A stretch of DNA of 16,426 nucleotides from an uncultured Clostridia bacterium (lineage in GTDB: Bacteria; Bacillota; Clostridia; Oscillospirales; Acutalibacteraceae), in the NCBI GenBank assembly GCA_937888485.1, contig CALAQQ010000150.1:1-16426 (forward strand), given 5' to 3'. A model generated the notes under the pieces. The model had not been told where the DNA came from and did not search any database. It saw only the letters and a program-made list of their open reading frames with translations. A program made the translations under genes and the position numbers. Within the stretch, counting starts at the first letter, position 1. Every line of letters begins with the position of its first letter. This document shows positions 6,576 through 12,913 of this stretch, piece after piece.

Positions 6576-7841
6576 ATGTTTATGACTGTTCTTATGAAAA
6601 TCGTAGGTTTTTTGCTTGCAATAATCACACCTTTCGCATCGCTTCTTGTTGCAACTCCGTTTTCTGTATTTGACAAGAATGTTGATATTGCCGAGGAAAA
6701 AGTCGGCGGGTTCATGAAAGGCGTTTGTCATGCTGATCCTCAGTATGATCTGCTTAACGAAGCAGGTATTGAATGGTTCCGTGATGATATACCATTCCCC
6801 TATAACAACGACGGCTCACTTTCTCAAAGCTACATTAATTGGAAAAAAGAGAGTGAAGACTTTGTAAAAAACGGTGTCAGAATTTTCGGCGTTACACCCT
6901 ATCCCGATGATTATATAGAATACGGACTTGATCCCCGTGACCCCGAAAGCAGAGAAGGCATTCAGGAAATTGCAAGATTCTATATGAATGACCTCAGAGG
7001 AATTGTCGGTGCATTCCAGATAACAAACGAAATGGGCATTGACCGTTTCACACTTCCTCTCACTCTTGAAGAAGCTGCTGATTTCATCGGAATGCAACTT
7101 GAAGCAATGTATCCAATCAGGGAGGATATTATTATCGGATATAATCTTGGCGGTCTTTCAATTCTTGAACTCCCCTTCCTTATGTCAGACTATCATAAAT
7201 ACTGCGATTATGTAGGTCTCGATATGTATCTCGGTTGTTTTGAACCTGTTCTTAAAAATGCAAACCAATATATTACCATTCTGAATTTCGTAAGAAGAGT
7301 AACTAACAAACCCGTTATAATGTGTGAATTCGGTTATATCGGCTACGGAGAACCCAAATCCGATGAAGAAAAAACTGCTATTCTTCAAAAATACGGATAT
7401 AACAGTGAAGAAGAAGCAAGAGCTGACATAGATAATTTCATCAACAATCTTCCCGAAGATATGAAAGAAGAAATCATTGAAGATTACGGTGACAGAACTC
7501 CCGAAGAACGAGCAGATCTTATTTTTAACGGCGAATATTCAAACCACCTTTATTGCGAACTTGCAGAAGGTTTCGGACTTTACGGCTTTGAGCATTCACC
7601 CGACGGTCAGGCTGAATTCTACAGATACATCATTCCTAAAATCATGGATGTAGATTATGTTATCGGAGCCTTCGTTTATTGCTGGGGCGACAGCGACAGC
7701 TGTTATGTTTGCGGTCAGGCTGATTGTCCTGTTGAAACCGGCTGGGGACTTGTTGACGGTAACGGTAACCCAAAGCCTTCATATTATGCTGTAAAAGAAG
7801 GCTTTGAATATGTTCCTGTTCTTGACAGAATTAAATTTTAA
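6576..7841 (+). CDS. Secreted or membrane-anchored clan GH-A-like glycoside hydrolase
   Basis: A 421-residue protein. Residues 7-32 form a hydrophobic N-terminal segment preceded by a single lysine, a signal peptide or anchor; I see no lipobox and no clear cleavage site. The rest resembles a clan GH-A (beta/alpha)8 glycosidase: early strand GIEWFRDDIPF (64-74), Asn151-Glu152 in FQITNEMG as the likely acid/base pair on strand 4, Asp216/Tyr218 in GLDMYLG, Glu251 in PVIMCEFGY as the likely nucleophile on strand 7, and Trp370 followed by GWGLVDGNGNPKPSYYA, a typical strand 8 ending. Odd points: a charged, helical insertion of roughly 80 residues (about 260-340) directly after the nucleophile strand, and a Cys376, Cys379, Cys384 cluster. 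I cannot assign family or substrate. Start ATG 6576 has AAGGAGAG eight bases upstream. It lies between dusB and nadE and has its own promoter with an operator-like repeat. Confidence 0.75.
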   Translation: MFMTVLMKIVGFLLAIITPFASLLVATPFSVFDKNVDIAEEKVGGFMKGVCHADPQYDLLNEAGIEWFRDDIPFPYNNDGSLSQSYINWKKESEDFVKNGVRIFGVTPYPDDYIEYGLDPRDPESREGIQEIARFYMNDLRGIVGAFQITNEMGIDRFTLPLTLEEAADFIGMQLEAMYPIREDIIIGYNLGGLSILELPFLMSDYHKYCDYVGLDMYLGCFEPVLKNANQYITILNFVRRVTNKPVIMCEFGYIGYGEPKSDEEKTAILQKYGYNSEEEARADIDNFINNLPEDMKEEIIEDYGDRTPEERADLIFNGEYSNHLYCELAEGFGLYGFEHSPDGQAEFYRYIIPKIMDVDYVIGAFVYCWGDSDSCYVCGQADCPVETGWGLVDGNGNPKPSYYAVKEGFEYVPVLDRIKF

Positions 7842-7851
7842 TTGATATAAA
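7822..7851 (+). promoter_or_regulatory. Promoter of nadE, overlapping the end of the glycosidase gene
   Basis: TTGACA (7822-7827) and TATAAA (7846-7851) are 18 bases apart, with TGA before the -10. The -35 lies within the last codons of the glycosidase gene. Start expected near 7858, giving a leader of about 34 bases. This lets the housekeeping gene be expressed apart from the glycosidase. Confidence 0.6.
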
Positions 7852-7891
7852 CCAAAAGAATGCAGATAATAACCTGAAAGAAGGTATAATT

Positions 7892-9826
7892 ATGTTTGAT
7901 TATTTCAGAACGGCTTGTGCTGTTCCGGATGTTGAAGTTGCAGATGTTAATTTCAACATCAAAGAAATGAAAAAATTTATTGACGAAGCAAAAACCCGAA
8001 AGGTGGATTTGCTTGTATTTCCTGAGCTTGGAATTACAGGCTATACTTGTGCAGACTTATTCTTTCAGGATACACTTTTAAAAGAAGCTTCAAAAGGAAT
8101 AAAGGAGCTTACCGAATACAGCATTGATACAGACACGATAATTGCCGCAGGTGCACCGATTATTATTAACGGTTTACTTTATAACTGTGCTGTAATAATT
8201 TATAACGGATGTATTTACGGTGTTATTCCTAAAAAATTCATTCCTGATTCGGGTGAATTCTTTGAAAAAAGATATTTCAATTCCGCAATAAACCTTGATA
8301 CAGATATAATCGGTTCGGATTATTTCGGTCTTGATGATGAATATGATATTCCCGTCGGAAACGGTGTCTTCTCTATTAAAGGTGTAAAAGTCGGTTTTGA
8401 AATATGCGAGGATTTATTCTCGGTCACACCTGTAAGCACTGATTTGTGCTTATCCGGTGCGGAAATTATTGCAAACCTTGCTGCGAGCAACGAGACAGTC
8501 GGCAAAAGAGCATTAAGAACCGACCTTGTTAAAAGCCAATCATCAAGAGGTATTTGTGCATACGCATTCTGTTCAGCAGGTAAAACCGAATCAACATCGG
8601 GACTAGTTTTTTCAGGTCACAGTTTTATTGCTGAAAACGGTAAAATTGTTGCCGAAAAATCAGAAAAGATTTCTTCCGATTATATGATAATCAGCGATAT
8701 TGATCTCGGTAAAATCCGTCATGACAGAGCTGTGAGCACAACATTCGCTGATGCTAAAGCATACAACTGCAATAAACTCGATTATTATTTTATTACCGAT
8801 GATATCAGTGAAGCTGACGGGGAATATGCAACAGTTTCAAAGCTTCCTTTCATTCCGACAACAGAAAAAGAAAGAACCGAAAGATGCCTTTCTGTTTTTG
8901 AAATCCAGGTTTCAGGTCTTGTAAAAAGGCTTAATAAAACAGGTTGCAAACCCGTTATCGGAATTTCAGGCGGTCTTGATTCGACTCTTGCACTGCTTGT
9001 TGCAGTTGAAGCTGTAAAGGAACTCGGCAGACCCGTTTCAGATGTTGTCGGCATTACAATGCCTTGTTTCGGAACAACTGACAGAACCTATAATAACGCT
9101 GTTTCACTTATGAAATTGCTCGGCATAACAAACCTTGAAATCAACATTAAAGATGCATGCATTCAGCATTTCAACGATATAGGTCATGATAAAAATACAT
9201 TTGACCTTACTTATGAAAATTCTCAGGCAAGAGAAAGAACTCAGGTCCTTATGGATTATGCAGGCAGAGTTGGCGGTCTCGTTGTCGGTACGGGTGATAT
9301 GAGCGAAATGGCACTCGGCTGGTGCACTTACAACGGTGACCATATGAGCATGTACAGTGTTAATTCTGGTGTTCCGAAGTCTCTTATCCGATGGATTATT
9401 GACAGCCTTATCAAAAACGGATATTTCGATACCGGAAAGGAATATCTTGAAGACATTGTTAATACACCGATAAGTCCTGAACTTCTCCCTCCCGATGCAA
9501 AGGGTGAAATTGCACAGCAGACGGAAGATATTGTCGGTCCTTATGCCCTCCATGATTTTTTCCTTTACAACATTATTCGTTTTGGATTTGAGCCCGACAA
9601 AATTTATTTCCTCGCAAAGAAAGCATTTAAAGATGACTTTAACAGCGAAACAATTCTTAAGTGGCTCAAAACATTTTACAGAAGGTTTTTCTCACAACAG
9701 TTCAAGAGAAGTTGTATGCCCGACGGAGTCAAAATCGGCTCTGTAGGTATATCTCCCTCAACCTACCTCAGAATGCCTTCCGATGCAAGTGCAAATTTAT
9801 GGCTGAAAAAACTAGATAATATGTAA
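7892..9826 (+). CDS. nadE: Glutamine-dependent NAD(+) synthetase
   Basis: A 644-residue two-domain enzyme that makes NAD from deamido-NAD, ATP and glutamine, the last step of NAD synthesis. The N-terminal nitrilase-type glutaminase domain (1-285) shows the full triad: Glu45 in FPELGITGY, Lys114 in VIPKKFIP, Cys172 in FEICEDLF. Ammonia is passed to the C-terminal synthetase domain (about 325-644), which has the ATP pyrophosphatase loop SGGLDS (359-364) and the conserved VVGTGDMSEMALGWCTYNGDH region that contacts the dinucleotide. Length matches the long glutamine-dependent NadE type found in Clostridia and Mycobacterium. ATG 7892 follows AAAGAAGG at 7877-7883. A strong terminator lies five bases after the stop. 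The link to its glycosidase neighbour looks positional rather than functional. Confidence 0.97.
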   Translation: MFDYFRTACAVPDVEVADVNFNIKEMKKFIDEAKTRKVDLLVFPELGITGYTCADLFFQDTLLKEASKGIKELTEYSIDTDTIIAAGAPIIINGLLYNCAVIIYNGCIYGVIPKKFIPDSGEFFEKRYFNSAINLDTDIIGSDYFGLDDEYDIPVGNGVFSIKGVKVGFEICEDLFSVTPVSTDLCLSGAEIIANLAASNETVGKRALRTDLVKSQSSRGICAYAFCSAGKTESTSGLVFSGHSFIAENGKIVAEKSEKISSDYMIISDIDLGKIRHDRAVSTTFADAKAYNCNKLDYYFITDDISEADGEYATVSKLPFIPTTEKERTERCLSVFEIQVSGLVKRLNKTGCKPVIGISGGLDSTLALLVAVEAVKELGRPVSDVVGITMPCFGTTDRTYNNAVSLMKLLGITNLEINIKDACIQHFNDIGHDKNTFDLTYENSQARERTQVLMDYAGRVGGLVVGTGDMSEMALGWCTYNGDHMSMYSVNSGVPKSLIRWIIDSLIKNGYFDTGKEYLEDIVNTPISPELLPPDAKGEIAQQTEDIVGPYALHDFFLYNIIRFGFEPDKIYFLAKKAFKDDFNSETILKWLKTFYRRFFSQQFKRSCMPDGVKIGSVGISPSTYLRMPSDASANLWLKKLDNM

Positions 9827-9830
9827 TTGG

Positions 9831-9861
9831 AATTCGGCAGGATTTTTCCTGTCGAATTTTT
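9831..9861 (+). terminator. Intrinsic terminator after nadE
   Basis: AATTCGGCAGG (9831-9841) pairs with CCTGTCGAATT (9848-9858), 11 pairs with one G-U, loop ATTTTT, then a run of T. The A-rich bases after the T-run make a weak reverse-strand terminator possible too. Confidence 0.85.
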
Positions 9862-9915
9862 AAAAAACGTATATTCCAATTTAACAATATAATTTTTCTT
9901 TTTTATAATTAATTG

Positions 9916-9943
9916 TTGCATTATTTGTTCAAAGTGGTATAAT
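9916..9943 (+). promoter_or_regulatory. Promoter of the cysteine peptidase gene
   Basis: TATAAT (9938-9943) is preceded by TGG, an extended -10. TTGCAT (9916-9921), 16 bases upstream, is a weak -35. Start expected near 9950, leaving a leader of about 100 bases before ATG 10054. The remaining sequence of 9862-10053 shows no other gene. Confidence 0.6.
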
Positions 9944-9947
9944 AAAG

Positions 9948-10039
9948 TTAACAGTTGTATTATTTAGATTTTCTTCATTCTTGTTTTTCTTGAATATTAT
10001 TCAGATGAAATCCAAAAACACATGCGATTAACAGCTGTA
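9948..10039 (+). repeat. Two near-identical 12-base copies flanking the peptidase leader
   Basis: TTAACAGTTGTA (9948-9959) at the predicted transcription start and TTAACAGCTGTA (10028-10039) just before the ribosome binding site differ at one base. The second contains the palindrome ACAGCTGT. They may be regulator sites or chance in AT-rich DNA. Confidence 0.3.
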
Positions 10040-10053
10040 AAAAGGAGATTATT

Positions 10054-11835
10054 ATGAGAAAGCTTTTATCGGTTTTGTTATGTGTATCATTCATTTTTAT
10101 AAGTGTCGCAGGCATATCCGCAAGTGCAAAAGAAAGCACTGAAAATTTCAATATTTTCACTATGGAAAGTAACACAACTGATGGCTTCGGATATTCCGAT
10201 TATCGGTTTATTGACCAAAACGGTAATGAAATATCAGAAGTAAACAAGGATTTGTTTGTTCCCGTCAATGATAGGGTCAGACTTTTTTCTGTTATACCCG
10301 AAAGATATGATTCAAGAGAGCATGGATATATAACCAAAGTTAAATATCAGGGTGAATCAGGTAACTGCTGGGCATTCTCTACTTTGTCTGCACTTGAGAG
10401 TGACAGTATTATTAAAGGATTTGACACCCTTGATAATGCCGATTATTCCGAAGCTCATCTTTCCTGGTTTTCAGGAAGAAGTCTTACCGACAACACAGAA
10501 GACTCCACTTACGGCGACGGAATAAACTATGAATCTCCTTATAATACAGGCGGTAACTGGCTTACCGTTACCGCACCTCTTGCAAGATGGAACGGAGTTG
10601 CTGAAGAATCTGACTTTCCTTTTAATCCTTATGACATAACTCAAATGACAGGTTATCCGGAAGAAAACAGATATGATACAGGAAGCGGTATAGTAATTAA
10701 TTCATCGGAATTAATGCTTGATATGGATGACACAAAACAATGGATTTATGACCACGGAAGCGTTACTGCAGCATTCTATTTTGACGACCCATATTACAAC
10801 GAATCAACCGCATCATATTATATGAATACCAATAACGGATCAATTAACCATCAAATAACAATTGTCGGTTGGGATGACAATTATCCCGCCGAAAACTTCA
10901 ACGCTGTAATAAATCCCGAAAATAACGGTGCATGGATATGTAAAAACAGTTGGAGCAAATACTGGGGTGACGACGGATATTTTTATATTTCATACTATGA
11001 TGAAACAATAACATATTTTGCCGGATTCACTTCAAAACAGATTAACGAAAACAGCAATAATTACACTTATAACGGAACGGGATACCAGGTATATTTCAAC
11101 AATTCATCTCCTATTCAAACTGCCAATGTTTTTAAAGCAAAGGGATGCGAAAAATTAACATCAATTTCAATATACACTCTTACACAAGCATGTGATGTAA
11201 CAATCCAGATTTATAAAGATCTCAGAACAAATTATTACTGTCCCAACCAGGGTACACTTGCTCTTTCAACGGAAATTTTTATTCCGAGACAAGGATATCA
11301 TACTATTGAGCTTCCGAGTAGCGTTCAGCTATCACCTGATTCATTATTCTCGGTTGTTGTTGAATGCTTAAGTCCTGACGGTGTCAATTATATTCCTTTT
11401 GAATACAATCAAAACGGAGTGTCATTTTCAATAAATAAAGGTGAAAGTTTTATCAATGTCGGAAGAAATGCAACAACATGGATTGATAATACACAAAGAG
11501 GTTGGGGAAATCTTTATATACAAGCATTTACCGAAAACTGTCATTCATTTGTAACCGAAAAAGTTGATTCAACATGTCAGAATGCTGGCTATGAAAGAAC
11601 CGTTTGTGAGAGTTGCGGTCAAATTGAAAATGAAACAACCTACGCAATAAAAGAGCATTCATTAAGCGAATGGAGTAAATTTGAACCCGATTCCAACGGA
11701 AACACAGTTAGCAAACAAGTCTGTTCGGATTGCGGTTATACAATTACCGCCACAAACAGACCCGGAAAAATTGTCAATTTTTATGAGTTTTTCGAAATAA
11801 TTTTTGATTTGATTGCTAAAATTTTCTTAAGATAG
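10054..11835 (+). CDS. Secreted papain-like (C1) cysteine peptidase with lectin-like and CxxC modules
   Basis: A 593-residue exported protein. Signal peptide 1-25 (MRK, hydrophobic core, then ISASA-K, likely cut near residue 25). Papain fold at about 82-325: oxyanion Gln99 and nucleophile Cys105 in YQGESGNCWAFS, His266 in NHQITIVGWDD, Asn298 in CKNSWSKYWGDDGYFYISY; SEAHLSWFS (132-140) is typical of the gut clostridial C1 peptidases. Residues 330-495 form a beta-rich region resembling the lectin-like domain that follows such catalytic domains. Residues 496-565 hold paired CxxC motifs (Cys518/521, Cys557/560) plus Cys496 and Cys508, like small cysteine modules common in gut clostridial surface proteins. 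The protein ends in a hydrophobic, aromatic helix (about 574-592) and has no LPxTG or dockerin, so its attachment is unclear. The short region between signal and catalytic domain could be an inhibitory propeptide. Substrate unknown. Own promoter and terminator. Confidence 0.88.
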   Translation: MRKLLSVLLCVSFIFISVAGISASAKESTENFNIFTMESNTTDGFGYSDYRFIDQNGNEISEVNKDLFVPVNDRVRLFSVIPERYDSREHGYITKVKYQGESGNCWAFSTLSALESDSIIKGFDTLDNADYSEAHLSWFSGRSLTDNTEDSTYGDGINYESPYNTGGNWLTVTAPLARWNGVAEESDFPFNPYDITQMTGYPEENRYDTGSGIVINSSELMLDMDDTKQWIYDHGSVTAAFYFDDPYYNESTASYYMNTNNGSINHQITIVGWDDNYPAENFNAVINPENNGAWICKNSWSKYWGDDGYFYISYYDETITYFAGFTSKQINENSNNYTYNGTGYQVYFNNSSPIQTANVFKAKGCEKLTSISIYTLTQACDVTIQIYKDLRTNYYCPNQGTLALSTEIFIPRQGYHTIELPSSVQLSPDSLFSVVVECLSPDGVNYIPFEYNQNGVSFSINKGESFINVGRNATTWIDNTQRGWGNLYIQAFTENCHSFVTEKVDSTCQNAGYERTVCESCGQIENETTYAIKEHSLSEWSKFEPDSNGNTVSKQVCSDCGYTITATNRPGKIVNFYEFFEIIFDLIAKIFLR

Positions 11836-11846
11836 TTACTGACCTT

Positions 11847-11875
11847 AAAAAGCTGCGGTTTAAACGCAGCTTTTT
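11847..11875 (+). terminator. Intrinsic terminator after the peptidase gene
   Basis: AAAAAGCTGCG (11847-11857) and CGCAGCTTTTT (11865-11875) pair perfectly over 11 bases with loop GTTTAAA. The A and T tracts make it able to work in both directions, although no convergent gene is present. Confidence 0.9.
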
Positions 11876-11885
11876 GAATTATCTG

Positions 11886-11914
11886 TTGAAAACGAAAATA
11901 TTTTTTGATAAAAT
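11886..11914 (+). promoter_or_regulatory. Promoter of the hydrolase-glycosidase operon
   Basis: TTGAAA (11886-11891) and TAAAAT (11909-11914) are 17 bases apart, with TGA before the -10. Start expected near 11921. It begins 10 bases after the preceding terminator and should drive both genes up to 15412. Confidence 0.65.
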
Positions 11915-11930
11915 AATTACATATAAGTAT

Positions 11931-11938
11931 AGGAGGAG
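11931..11938 (+). promoter_or_regulatory. Strong ribosome binding site supporting a TTG start
   Basis: AGGAGGAG, the best match to the 16S rRNA tail in the window, sits at the right distance (about 8 bases) before TTG 11945. No ATG in frame lies near it; the first internal ATG is at codon 31. Confidence 0.75.
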
Positions 11939-11944
11939 TTAACC

Positions 11945-12901
11945 TTGAAAATAAAAACAAAGAAATATTTAAAAATAGCAGGATTTGCCGCAGGTGCACT
12001 TGCCGGTGCAGGATATATTTCTTTTCAGGAAGTTATGAACAGAAATGCAAAACTATCGCAGAAACTTGGCTCATTAATGGTCGGACCTTCCGGATTACCT
12101 GAAGATAATTCTGTTAATGAAGAAAAAATCGCCTGGTTTTATAATCAGGTTCTTGACGAATACGAAATAACCAACAATAAGGGATATAAACTCAAAGGAT
12201 ATTTCTTACCGTCTGAAACAAAAAGCAATGTCTATGTTTTCGGCAGCCACGGTTACAGAGGAAACGGAAGATTTGAGTTTCAGAATATGGCGAAATTCTA
12301 TCATGATAAAGGATATAACATTTTCATAGTTGATCACCAGGCGGCAGGTGAAAGCGACGGAAAATATATCGGTTTCGGTTATCATGAATATAAAGATTGT
12401 TTTGCTTGGCTTGATTTCATGCGCAATGAATTCGGCAAGGATATTCAAATAATTCTTCACGGTGTCTCAATGGGTTGTGCAACGGTAACAATGATGACGG
12501 GTAATGACCGACTTCCCTCAAACGTTAAGTTTACTGTTGCAGATTGCGGATACACATCGGCTCACGATGAATTTGTTCATAATACAGGAAAAATGAGGTT
12601 TGCAGCCGCACCCGTTCTTGCAATTGCAAGCAAATTCAACAAACTCATTTCCGGTTTTGAATTTAAAGATGTCAATCCGATTGAAGCCGTTAAAACCGCA
12701 AGAGTTCCCATGCTCTTTATTCATGGTGGTATTGATGATTTCGTTCCGACAAAAATGGTTTATCAGCTTTATAACAACTGCAATGCACCTTACAAGGATA
12801 TTCTGATTGTTGATGGTGCAGCTCATGCAGAAAGTTATCCGGTTAACAGCGCGTCTTATGAAGCAAAAATCAATGAATTTGCAGAAAAATTTATAAAATA
12901 A
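11945..12901 (+). CDS. Alpha/beta hydrolase with N-terminal membrane anchor, TTG start
   Basis: A 318-residue serine hydrolase, probably an esterase or a related acyl or peptide hydrolase. A basic N-terminus (MKIKTKKYLK) and a Gly/Ala-rich hydrophobic segment (11-26) suggest an anchor holding the enzyme outside the membrane. Catalytic residues by motif: Ser175 in HGVSMG (nucleophile elbow), Asp264 in HGGIDDFVP, His294 in GAAHAESY. GSHGYRGN (100-107) on the first core strands would supply the oxyanion hole. It resembles the YqkD-like hydrolases of Firmicutes; substrate unknown. The TTG start is chosen because of AGGAGGAG at 11931-11938. The glycosidase gene starts 12 bases after its stop, so the two are one operon; co-expression suggests deacylation or another side-chain cleavage alongside glycoside cleavage, which is inference. 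Confidence 0.85.
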   Translation: MKIKTKKYLKIAGFAAGALAGAGYISFQEVMNRNAKLSQKLGSLMVGPSGLPEDNSVNEEKIAWFYNQVLDEYEITNNKGYKLKGYFLPSETKSNVYVFGSHGYRGNGRFEFQNMAKFYHDKGYNIFIVDHQAAGESDGKYIGFGYHEYKDCFAWLDFMRNEFGKDIQIILHGVSMGCATVTMMTGNDRLPSNVKFTVADCGYTSAHDEFVHNTGKMRFAAAPVLAIASKFNKLISGFEFKDVNPIEAVKTARVPMLFIHGGIDDFVPTKMVYQLYNNCNAPYKDILIVDGAAHAESYPVNSASYEAKINEFAEKFIK

Positions 12902-12913
12902 TCAGAGGTTGAC

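Noticed and set aside
7842..7870. A second nadE promoter, TTGATA - 17 - GATAAT
   Set aside because: Its start would fall near 7877, on the ribosome binding site itself. The TTGACA/TATAAA pair at 7822-7851 is a better match with a workable leader.
9104..9553. A 149-codon open frame on the minus strand opposite nadE
   Set aside because: It is antisense to conserved NAD synthetase motifs and has no ribosome binding site or domain; it is a by-product of codon use in nadE.
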